Of a stretch of DNA of 7,113 bases, positions 1 to 5,522 are shown one piece after another. The stretch covers positions 1 to 7,113 of the forward strand of contig CALQPL010000052.1 in assembly GCA_943332445.1 (NCBI GenBank), read 5' to 3'. The DNA comes from Bifidobacterium breve. Lineage in GTDB: Bacteria > Actinomycetota > Actinomycetes > UBA12327. The stretch's first letter is position 1; each line of letters opens with the position of its first letter. The translations under genes were made by a program, and so were the position numbers. The notes beneath the pieces were generated by a model, which made no database searches, was not told where the DNA came from, and saw nothing but the letters and a program-made list of their open reading frames with translations.

Positions 1-33
1 AGGCAGGTGCGCTACCAATTGCGCCACGTCGGC
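1..33 (-). tRNA. tRNA, 5' part only (possibly tRNA-Thr), truncated by the window edge
   Basis: Read on the minus strand from 33 to 1, these bases match tRNA positions 1-33. There is a 7-base acceptor strand GCCGACG, T8, a perfect 4-bp D stem (GCGC with GCGC), a D loop with A14, G18-G19 and A21, A26, the 5' anticodon-stem strand CCTGC, then C32 and T33. The window stops exactly before anticodon position 34, so the amino acid cannot be read. The start GCCGACGTGGCGCAATTGGT resembles actinobacterial tRNA-Thr as I remember it; that identity is an inference only. The T arm, the 3' acceptor strand and any CCA end lie outside the window. The 3' acceptor strand should be able to pair with GCCGACG. Confidence 0.85.
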
Positions 34-151
34 TGAGCCTAGGCAAGGATTCCGAGGCCGCCTGCACAGTCTAGGCAGGGCAAAGGGCTCACTAACAACG
101 TGACCTATTCCCCTATCAATCCATCTGGAGCCGGGCCATAGTGGAAATACG

Positions 152-172
152 GGAGATCAGAACAGGATCTCC
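152..172 (+). promoter_or_regulatory. Leader hairpin just upstream of the ribosome binding site
   Basis: GGAGATC at 152-158 is the perfect reverse complement of GATCTCC at 166-172, with a 7-base loop (159-165). It ends 5 bases before the AGGGGG ribosome binding site (178-183) of the following gene. A second, longer-range complement, CCCCTATC at 110-117 with GATAGGGG at 175-182, would enclose this hairpin and cover the ribosome binding site. Both could act in RNA as a leader structure or in DNA as a protein-binding site. Presence of the repeats is certain; function is inferred. Confidence 0.4.
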
Positions 173-189
173 TAGATAGGGGGCTCGTG

Positions 190-681
190 ATGATGAATCC
201 AGCAATTTCGCCAGAGGTTCCACTTTCACCGTCCTATGTGCTGGATGCCGCAGTCAGTCGGCGAGGGGAACTCCATTCCAGCGCTAATCATCTGGCTCAG
301 ATGTTGTCAGCTTCCCACCTTGGTCGCGAAGACCTGTGGCTTCGGGAAAGCAATCACGCCTTGCGCCTTTTGCGCCAAGACATTGAAGAGCACATTTCGA
401 CTACGGAAAGTGCTGCCGGAATTCACCACGAAATCATCTCGCTTGAACCACGATTAGCCAGTACGGTCGCACGACTTACTACTGATCACGAGGTTCTCCT
501 CGATAGAACTGCCACCATGGCCGTCTTGTTCATCACGGCACTAACTACTCCGATGGACATCTGTGTGGCGGCCTTGCGAGATGAAGGAAAGGTTGTTGTC
601 GATTTGTTGACGCGACATCGACAAAGGGGTGCTGATTTGGTCTACGAGGCGTACGCGTTTGATATAGGCGGGCGAGATTAA
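190..681 (+). CDS. Conserved hypothetical protein, possibly hemerythrin-like helical protein
   Basis: This encodes a soluble protein of about 163 residues with no signal peptide and no clear membrane segment; it looks largely helical. Three in-frame starts lie together: GTG 187, ATG 190 and ATG 193. AGGGGG at 178-183 is 3, 6 and 9 bases from them, so I prefer 190 (193 is equally possible). A central part, roughly residues 29-110, resembles actinobacterial hemerythrin-like proteins: a Trp at 50, then a helix with EEHISTTE (His68, Glu73), a conserved-looking Gly, PRL, and DHEVLLDRT (His100). The usual His-x3-Glu pair is not intact because position +4 after His68 is Thr, so metal binding is doubtful. 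The C-terminus carries RQRGADLVYEAY (about 144-155) followed by DIGG, which I think recurs in actinobacterial homologues. The gene stands alone, convergent with rlmB across a shared hairpin. The open frame is well supported; the family is a guess. Confidence 0.72.
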   Translation: MMNPAISPEVPLSPSYVLDAAVSRRGELHSSANHLAQMLSASHLGREDLWLRESNHALRLLRQDIEEHISTTESAAGIHHEIISLEPRLASTVARLTTDHEVLLDRTATMAVLFITALTTPMDICVAALRDEGKVVVDLLTRHRQRGADLVYEAYAFDIGGRD

Positions 682-715
682 GCCCTAGACCACTCAGCTT
701 TAGACCTTCCCTTCT

Positions 716-757
716 GGCCAAGCGACCTGTACACACCACAGTGCAGGTCGTTTGGTC
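716..757. terminator. Bidirectional hairpin terminator between convergent genes
   Basis: A 17-bp stem with a few G-U wobbles pairs 716-732 with 741-757 around an 8-base loop. Its core is CGACCTG (723-729) with CAGGTCG (744-750), extended outside by CCAA with TTGG. It begins 35 bases after the stop of the upstream plus-strand gene and ends 3 bases from the rlmB stop codon, where a shared terminator for convergent transcripts would be expected. On the plus strand the right arm runs into a fairly T-rich stretch (TTTGGTCTGTCT). On the minus strand there is no good U tract, so rlmB termination may be weaker. Confidence 0.6.
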
Positions 758-760
758 TGT

Positions 761-1729
761 CTAGGAATTGCGGCGTTGACTCAATTCATGCACCACGATG
801 CTGGTAGCCACACTCGCATTAAGCGATTCGACGTCACGCACCATGGGAATGCGCACTAGGACGTCACACGTCTCAGTGACTAATCGGGTCAGTCCCTTGC
901 CTTCAGAGCCCACCACGACAACAACGTCTTGATTAACGTCCACATCCAATTCGCTCAAGTCAATCGCGCCATCGACAGCCAAGCCAATGATCAAAAAGCC
1001 GGAGTCTTGGAATTCCTGCAGGGTGCGGGTGAGGTTCTTCGCTCGAGCCACCGGTACGCGAACAGCGGCACCTGCTGAAGCCTTCCACGCCCCGGCTGTC
1101 ATGCCCGCCGATCGCCGCTCTGGCACGACAATCCCGGTGCCACCAAAGGCTGCTGTGGATCGAACGATCGCACCCAAGTTGCGTGGGTCAGTGACGCCGT
1201 CAAGGGCGACGACCAATCCAGCAGTTTCTGATTCAGCAACAGCATTCATGAGGTCTTGTGGTTCGGAGTACTTATAGGGAGGCATCTGCAACAGCAGACC
1301 TTGGTGCGGTCCACCATCGGCCAGTCGATCCAATTCACCACGCGGAGCTTCTAGCAAAGGCAAACCGCGCGTTGTCGCGATCTTTAACGCTTCACGCACG
1401 CGTTCATCGCCATCAATTCGTGTGGCGACATAGAGAGCCGTTACTGGAACTTCAGCACGCAGGGCTTCGACCACAGCATTACGGCCGAAAATGATTTCAC
1501 TGGTCGTCTTGCGCGCGCCACCGCCGGCGCCACGGGTTCCACGACTGGTAGCTCGCTTAGCTGCGGCCTTCTTCTGTCGCGACTTGGCATGGCCTTTGCG
1601 TTCAGACGCCTTGGGGGTGGGGCCTTTGCCTTCAAGGGCGCGCTTGCGCTTGCCACCCGATCCAACGGATGAACCCTTCTTCTTTGTTGCGTCCCGAACC
1701 GCGCCACGTCGTTTGCTATTGCCAGCCAT
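761..1729 (-). CDS. rlmB: 23S rRNA (guanosine(2251)-2'-O)-methyltransferase RlmB, SpoU/TrmH family
   Basis: This SPOUT-class enzyme transfers a methyl group from S-adenosylmethionine to the 2'-OH of a guanosine in the 23S rRNA peptidyl-transferase region. In the 322 residues, 1-75 form a low-complexity Lys/Arg/Gly/Ser tail. An RNA-binding substrate domain starts near FGRNAVVEAL (81-90), and the knotted catalytic domain spans about 170-320. All three SpoU motifs are present: DPRNLGAIVRS (181-191, with Asn184 and Arg190), GSEGKGL (274-280) and SLNASVA (302-308). Its ATG overlaps the cysS stop by one base (TAATG), and AAGGG (1736-1740) lies 6 bases upstream inside cysS, so the start is secure and translation is probably coupled. 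It is the last gene of the operon. The basic tail is, from memory, also seen in mycobacterial homologues and may help bind rRNA. The exact target guanosine is assigned by family. Confidence 0.95.
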   Translation of the reverse strand: MAGNSKRRGAVRDATKKKGSSVGSGGKRKRALEGKGPTPKASERKGHAKSRQKKAAAKRATSRGTRGAGGGARKTTSEIIFGRNAVVEALRAEVPVTALYVATRIDGDERVREALKIATTRGLPLLEAPRGELDRLADGGPHQGLLLQMPPYKYSEPQDLMNAVAESETAGLVVALDGVTDPRNLGAIVRSTAAFGGTGIVVPERRSAGMTAGAWKASAGAAVRVPVARAKNLTRTLQEFQDSGFLIIGLAVDGAIDLSELDVDVNQDVVVVVGSEGKGLTRLVTETCDVLVRIPMVRDVESLNASVATSIVVHELSQRRNS

Positions 1730-3126
1730 TAGTTGCCCTTATCGTCGAGAGACCAGCGTGGTCCCTCAGGTGTGTCCTCGATGGCAATGCCCGCGGCTGC
1801 GAGTTGATCACGAATCGAATCAGCGGCTGCATAGTCTTTGCGCTCACGCGCAGCCTTACGTTGATCAAGAGCCACAGCAACCAGCGCGTCAATCGCTGAT
1901 TTCATCTCTGACGAGCTGCTTGAGCCCACATCCCATGTCGCACTCATCGGGTCGACACCAAGAATGTTGAGCATGGCGCGAACAGCGGCCACGGTTTCCT
2001 CAACCTTGGTCGTGTCACCGGCGGTGAGGTACTTGTTGCCCTCAGTTACGTATTCATGCACCACAGCTAAAGCCGCCGGGATCGACAAATCGTCATCCAT
2101 CGCCTTGCGGAATGAATCGGGAATCTCACCTGGCTCGACAACACCCACGCGTTCAACCGCGCGCTGAAGGAATCCTTCGAGCCTTCTAAATCCTGTGCCG
2201 GCGTCCTGCATGGCCTCTTCGGAAAACTCAATCATGGAGCGGTAGTGCGCGGAAACGAGGTAGTAGCGCAATTCAATGGGGCGCACGCGCTGGACGACTT
2301 CGCTGACGAGCAAGGAATTGCCCAACGACTTGCTCATCTTTTCGCCAGCAGTAGTCACCCATGCGTTGTGCAGCCAGTAGTTGGCAAAACCATCCCCGGC
2401 CGCTTTGCTCTGGGCAATTTCATTTTCGTGGTGCGGGAAAATCAGATCGAGTCCACCACCATGGATGTCAAAGGTTCCACCGAGATACTTTTCGGCCATG
2501 GCTGAACATTCGATGTGCCAACCAGGACGGCCTGGTCCCCACGGGGTGTTCCAATAAGGCTCGTCTTCTTTGGCGCCCTTCCACAGAGCAAAGTCGTGCG
2601 GATCGAGTTTGGCGGTGTCCTCATCGGGTGAGGCCAACATGTCGTCAAGGCGCTGACCAGACAGGGCACCGTATTTGTCATACGAGCGAACCTTGAAGTA
2701 CACATCGCCGCCGGCCGCGTACGCGTGACCGGCCTCAATCAAACGAGCAATGAGTTCAATCATTTCCGGAATGTGTCCGGTAGCGCGCGGCTCCACGGTG
2801 GGAGGAAGACACCCAAGGACGTCATAGGCGCGGTTAAACGAACGCTCTTCGCGTTGGGCAACCAACCAAAACGGAACGTCTTCGTGGCCCGCATTGTGAA
2901 TGATCTTGTCGTCCACGTCAGTGACGTTGCGGACGAAGGTGACCACGTTGTCATTGTGTTCAAGCCATCGACGCAAAACGTCAAAGCACAACCCACTGCG
3001 AATGTGACCTACGTGTGGCGGAGCTTGGACTGTTGCGCCACACAGGTAAATACCCACACGACCAGGGGTGATGGGTTCAAAGTCGCGCACCGAGCGCGTT
3101 GACGTGTCATATAGCCGAAGACTCAC
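1729..3126 (-). CDS. cysS: Cysteinyl-tRNA synthetase
   Basis: This class I aminoacyl-tRNA synthetase charges tRNA-Cys in the cytoplasm. At 465 residues it has the usual length. The Rossmann catalytic domain opens with the HIGH-type signature HVGH (38-41). The catalytic zinc ligands expected for the family are Cys29, Cys207 (in WHIECSAM), His232 and Glu236 (in PHHENE). The KMSKS loop is intact at 263-267, and the C-terminal helical anticodon-binding part ends in a DRL-like region (KDYAAADSIRDQL). Actinobacteria also carry the paralogue MshC for mycothiol synthesis, but the length, CGATVQAPPHVGH and intact KMSKSLGN favour CysS. The start is GTG at 3126, with AGGG about 7 bases upstream; family alignment (MSLRLYDT) supports it. 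It lies 22 bases downstream of ispF and overlaps rlmB by one base. Confidence 0.98.
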   Translation of the reverse strand: MSLRLYDTSTRSVRDFEPITPGRVGIYLCGATVQAPPHVGHIRSGLCFDVLRRWLEHNDNVVTFVRNVTDVDDKIIHNAGHEDVPFWLVAQREERSFNRAYDVLGCLPPTVEPRATGHIPEMIELIARLIEAGHAYAAGGDVYFKVRSYDKYGALSGQRLDDMLASPDEDTAKLDPHDFALWKGAKEDEPYWNTPWGPGRPGWHIECSAMAEKYLGGTFDIHGGGLDLIFPHHENEIAQSKAAGDGFANYWLHNAWVTTAGEKMSKSLGNSLLVSEVVQRVRPIELRYYLVSAHYRSMIEFSEEAMQDAGTGFRRLEGFLQRAVERVGVVEPGEIPDSFRKAMDDDLSIPAALAVVHEYVTEGNKYLTAGDTTKVEETVAAVRAMLNILGVDPMSATWDVGSSSSSEMKSAIDALVAVALDQRKAARERKDYAAADSIRDQLAAAGIAIEDTPEGPRWSLDDKGN

Positions 3127-3148
3127 TGGTGAACCCTACCTAAGGCGG

Positions 3149-3631
3149 CTAGGCCGACTCCACGAGCAGTGCCGTGGCGATTGCTGCCACACCTTCACCT
3201 CTGCCCGTGAGTCCTAAGCCATCAGTTGTCGTTGCTGAAACCGAAACAGGTGCACCAGACAGGGCCGCCGACATCGCCTCCTGGGCTTCGACTCGACGAG
3301 ACGCCATTCGGGGCGCATTTCCAATGACTTGCACCGCGACGTTGCCAATAGCCCAGCCAGCAGCCGTCACCAGACCATGAACATGGCCCAGCAACGCAGC
3401 CCCGCTCGCTCCAGCCCACTCCTGATCGGCCACACCGAAAATCGAACCAAGGTCGCCTAATCCAGCGGCCGACAAGAGAGCGTCACACGCTGCATGGGCT
3501 GCGACGTCGGCGTCGGAATGCCCCTCTAAACCCAGGCTCTCATCCGGCCATTCCAGGCACGCGACAAACATCGGCCGTCCCTCGACGAGGCGATGAACAT
3601 CAACACCAATTCCGGTTCGCATCTGGGTCAT
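3149..3631 (-). CDS. ispF: 2-C-methyl-D-erythritol 2,4-cyclodiphosphate synthase
   Basis: IspF converts 4-diphosphocytidyl-methylerythritol 2-phosphate to methylerythritol 2,4-cyclodiphosphate with release of CMP, in the MEP isoprenoid pathway. It is a homotrimer with active sites between subunits. At 160 residues it is full length. Metal ligands are visible as Asp11 and His13 (DVH) and His46, within GHSDADVAAHAACDALL. The CDP-binding segment ATTTDGLGLTGRGEG (133-147) is intact, though an Asp (137) stands where many bacteria have Glu; I recall this as usual in actinobacteria. The loop GDLGSIF (59-65) also follows the actinobacterial form. Its ATG lies in the 4-base ATGA overlap with the ispD stop, with AAAGG about 9 bases upstream, so translation is probably coupled to ispD. 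Confidence 0.97.
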   Translation of the reverse strand: MTQMRTGIGVDVHRLVEGRPMFVACLEWPDESLGLEGHSDADVAAHAACDALLSAAGLGDLGSIFGVADQEWAGASGAALLGHVHGLVTAAGWAIGNVAVQVIGNAPRMASRRVEAQEAMSAALSGAPVSVSATTTDGLGLTGRGEGVAAIATALLVESA

Positions 3632-4338
3632 GCTTGAACACCTTTACGGTCAGCAATCACACTCTCGGCCAACAACAAATCATTCGCATACGTCACTTTG
3701 AATGCATCCGGCGATCCATCAACGTGGGCAATTGACACACCCAACAGTTCCACGAGCGATGCATCATCGGTGGCTGCCACACCTGATCCGGCGTCAAAGT
3801 CTTGATGGGCTCGAACCACGATGTCTTTGGTAAATCCTTGCGGAGTCTGCACAGCAACCAAGCCAGCGCGATCAACGACGGGGCCCAGGTTCCCATCAGT
3901 GAATGCACGCATCGTGTCGGTTACAGGGACAACGGGAATGACGGCCTGCTCACCGGCCACCAAGCAGGCAATGACCGAGCGAACGACATCGGTTGGGACC
4001 AACGCTCGGGCGGCATCGTGAATAAGCACCAGGTCATCATCATCGTTCAAGGCGGCTAGCCCGTGGGAGACCGATTCTTGTCGCGTTGCACCGCCCGCCA
4101 CCACGTCAATGATCAAGTGCGAAGACTCAAGGCTGTTGTCAGAAGCGATGGCTTCTTGCACATTGGCAACTTCATCGGCGCGAGCTACAACAATGATGTG
4201 ATCGATGTCGGCAAGGCCCGCAAAAGTGCGCAATGAATACACAAAGAGCGGTTTGCCATCTAACAGTCGATGAGCTTTCGGCGCACCGGGACCGAGACGA
4301 TCGCCCGCTCCGGCCGCGGTGATAACAACAGCAACCAC
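3628..4338 (-). CDS. ispD: 2-C-methyl-D-erythritol 4-phosphate cytidylyltransferase
   Basis: IspD joins methylerythritol 4-phosphate to CTP, giving 4-diphosphocytidyl-methylerythritol and pyrophosphate, the third MEP pathway step. At 236 residues it is full length with a nucleotidyltransferase fold. The N-terminal Gly-rich CTP loop AAGAGDRLG (8-16) has Arg14 and is followed by the conserved PKAH with Lys21. AGGATRQESV (81-90) holds the signature Arg86 and Ser89. HDAARALV (107-114) has Asp108 and Arg111, and the substrate-side Lys214 sits in KVTYANDLLLAE. The start is GTG at 4338, 6 bases after a strong AAGGAG site, which rules out other starts. It lies 26 bases downstream of carD and overlaps ispF by 4 bases. 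The product of IspD goes to IspE and then IspF; ispE is not in this window. Confidence 0.96.
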   Translation of the reverse strand: MVAVVITAAGAGDRLGPGAPKAHRLLDGKPLFVYSLRTFAGLADIDHIIVVARADEVANVQEAIASDNSLESSHLIIDVVAGGATRQESVSHGLAALNDDDDLVLIHDAARALVPTDVVRSVIACLVAGEQAVIPVVPVTDTMRAFTDGNLGPVVDRAGLVAVQTPQGFTKDIVVRAHQDFDAGSGVAATDDASLVELLGVSIAHVDGSPDAFKVTYANDLLLAESVIADRKGVQA

Positions 4339-4344
4339 CTGGTG

Positions 4345-4350
4345 CTCCTT
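4345..4350 (-). promoter_or_regulatory. Ribosome binding site of ispD
   Basis: AAGGAG on the minus strand, 6 bases before the GTG at 4338. It is the strongest Shine-Dalgarno match in the operon and fixes the non-ATG start of ispD. It lies in the 26-base gap after carD, so ispD can be translated independently of carD. Confidence 0.75.
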
Positions 4351-4364
4351 ACGAGCATCAAGAC

Positions 4365-4847
4365 CTAGGAAGCAAGAACCTCGTCGAGGATTGCTTCGGC
4401 CTTGTCTTCGTTGGTCTTCTCAGCCAACGCGAGTTCTGAAACCAAGATCTGACGAGCCTTAGCCAACATGCGCTTTTCGCCGGCGCTGAGGCCACGGTCT
4501 TGCTCACGACGCCACAGGTCGCGCACCACTTCAGCGACCTTGATGACATCGCCGGAAGCCAGCTTTTCGAGGTTCGCCTTGTAACGACGTGACCAGTTGG
4601 TGGGCTCTTCGGTGTAGGGCATGCGCAGGACGTCAAATACGCGGTCGAGGCCTTCTTGGCCCACAACATCGCGGACGCCGACCATGTCAACGTTGTCGGC
4701 AGGTACACGCACGGTCAGGTCGCCCTGAGCCACCTTGAGAACCAGGTAGAGACGCTCTTCACCCTTGATGGTGCGCTTTTCTACGGCCTCAATAAGTGCT
4801 GCACCGTGGTGCGGATAAACGACTGTGTCGCCGACGTTGAATGTCAT
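4365..4847 (-). CDS. carD: CarD family RNA polymerase-binding transcription factor
   Basis: CarD (also called CdnL) binds the RNA polymerase beta subunit through an N-terminal Tudor-like domain. A C-terminal helical domain contacts the upstream edge of the -10 region and stabilises open complexes, especially at rRNA promoters. The 160-residue product starts MTFNVGDTVVYPHHGAALIE. With this start Arg25 and Arg47 fall on the polymerase-contact arginines known from Mycobacterium tuberculosis CarD, and Trp85 and Lys90 on its DNA-contact residues. That match of numbering decides the start at 4847 over an in-frame ATG at 4892, which would add 15 unrelated residues. A GAAAGGGG site lies about 10 bases upstream, slightly far. 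The RNAP domain covers about 1-60 and the helical DNA domain about 70-160. It is the first gene of the operon with ispD-ispF-cysS-rlmB, and divergent from the lipoprotein gene. Confidence 0.97.
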   Translation of the reverse strand: MTFNVGDTVVYPHHGAALIEAVEKRTIKGEERLYLVLKVAQGDLTVRVPADNVDMVGVRDVVGQEGLDRVFDVLRMPYTEEPTNWSRRYKANLEKLASGDVIKVAEVVRDLWRREQDRGLSAGEKRMLAKARQILVSELALAEKTNEDKAEAILDEVLAS

Positions 4848-4876
4848 GAGAGGCGTGCCCCTTTCGCTGGAGCCCA

Positions 4877-4906
4877 ATCTTACCACCGCCAATATGGCGA
4901 CTCGAC
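4877..4906 (-). promoter_or_regulatory. Candidate promoter of the carD operon
   Basis: On the minus strand TAAGAT (4882-4877) is a good -10 hexamer (consensus TATAAT). The best -35 position, 18 bases upstream, reads GTCGAG (4906-4901), which is a poor match to TTGACA, so the call rests on the -10 element. A start near 4870 would give a leader of about 23 bases containing the ribosome binding site. It would leave the upstream ATG at 4892 untranscribed, in agreement with the CarD start chosen from the protein. Confidence 0.35.
4887..4899. promoter_or_regulatory. Operator-like inverted repeat in the carD promoter spacer
   Basis: CGCCA (4887-4891) and TGGCG (4895-4899) are perfect reverse complements around ATA. 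The site lies inside the spacer between the candidate -35 and -10 elements of carD, where a dimeric regulator could act. A 5-bp arm repeat can arise by chance, so function is uncertain. Confidence 0.3.
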
Positions 4907-5026
4907 GGCTGATCCCCCTTCACAAATGAACAATCCAGACGGGACCTTTGGCGTGCCTAGAAACCTCAACGCAACGGCTTTTCTTGCCATCGTTAGTCTT
5001 TTACCACCTCATTCACCACGTTGCTC

Positions 5027-5030
5027 GGAG
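5027..5030 (+). promoter_or_regulatory. Ribosome binding site of the lipoprotein gene
   Basis: GGAG at 5027-5030 is 5 bases before GTG 5036. It lies downstream of the earlier in-frame TTG at 5021, which it therefore excludes. Starting at 5036 also gives a normal lipoprotein signal peptide beginning Met-Lys-Arg. Confidence 0.6.
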
Positions 5031-5035
5031 TCATT

Positions 5036-5521
5036 GTGAAGCGCACATCACTTGCCGTTATCGCTGCTGCCATTGCTTGTCTTTCCCTGGCGGGTTGCGC
5101 TGCGTCATCTGTTAACGATGTCTCGTCAGCGGGAGGCGGAACCAACGCCACTAACGGTGATATCAGCTTGCGCAACATCTTGATCGTCAGCGATGGATCC
5201 AAGACGGCTTTGTCTGGTGCCGTCATCAACAACGCGCAAGAGCGCGACAAAGTCACAGGCGTGAATTTGATTCAAGCTGATGGCCGGGTTGTTCCCGCAG
5301 CGAAGGGGGCCATCGCTATTCCGCCACGCGGGGCTGTCTACTACGGGGCCACCACGACTGGCCGCGACTTGAATCCCGCCCTTGCGCTCTCGCTGAAGGG
5401 TCAGCCAGGCGGCATCGTCACGCTAGTTTTTACCTTTGAAAAAGCCGGCGACGTCAAGATCCAAGCCCCCGTTGTTTCCGCCGTCGGTGAATATGCAGCA
5501 ACCCTCAAGGACGCTAAGTAG
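5036..5521 (+). CDS. Secreted lipoprotein, LpqE-like (PCu(A)C/DUF461-related)
   Basis: This predicts an exported, lipid-anchored protein of 161 residues. From GTG 5036 the N-terminus is MKRTSLAVIAAAIACLSLAG, followed by Cys21: a charged start, a hydrophobic core and a lipobox L-A-G-C (18-21), so Cys21 should be lipidated. After a Ser/Gly/Asn-rich linker (to about 45) comes a beta-rich domain. Segments such as LSGAVINNAQERDKVTGV, IPPRGAVYYG and VTLVFTFEKAGDVKIQAPV resemble the PCu(A)C copper-chaperone fold. However, the mature part contains no Met and no His, so the canonical copper site is absent and a copper role is unlikely. Position divergent from carD parallels mycobacterial LpqE, whose function is, to my knowledge, not well defined. 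Only one base separates its stop from that of the convergent regX3, with no terminator seen between. Confidence 0.85.
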   Translation: MKRTSLAVIAAAIACLSLAGCAASSVNDVSSAGGGTNATNGDISLRNILIVSDGSKTALSGAVINNAQERDKVTGVNLIQADGRVVPAAKGAIAIPPRGAVYYGATTTGRDLNPALALSLKGQPGGIVTLVFTFEKAGDVKIQAPVVSAVGEYAATLKDAK

Positions 5522-5522
5522 T

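Noticed and set aside
68..98. Possible tRNA promoter on the minus strand (TTGTTA at 98-93, TAGACT at 73-68)
   Set aside because: The 19-base spacer is too long and both hexamers are imperfect; the -10 is at a plausible distance but the pair is not convincing.
1491..1970. Plus-strand open frame of 159 codons opposite the rlmB start and cysS end
   Set aside because: It lies wholly antisense to two well-supported genes, is Arg/Pro-rich as expected from the reverse of a Lys/Ala/Gly-rich tail, and has no recognisable domain.
1729..3126. cysS as the mycothiol enzyme MshC
   Set aside because: Length of 465 residues, the CGATVQAPPHVGH start and an intact KMSKSLGN with full C-terminal tRNA-binding region fit CysS, not the shorter MshC.
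3149..3631. IspF Asp137 in place of the common Glu as a possible active-site change
   Set aside because: The surrounding TTTDGLGLTGRGEG matches the form I recall as typical for actinobacteria, so it is lineage variation and not an anomaly.
5000..5020. PHO-box-like GTTCACC repeat (ATTCACC at 5011-5017) before the lipoprotein gene
   Set aside because: Only one near match is present; the neighbouring unit at the expected 11-base spacing matches at about 3 of 7 bases, so it is not a credible PhoP/RegX3 site.
4656..5039. Plus-strand open frame spanning the carD start and the intergenic gap
   Set aside because: It overlaps the conserved CarD N-terminus in antisense and the lipoprotein start region; no sign of coding constraint.
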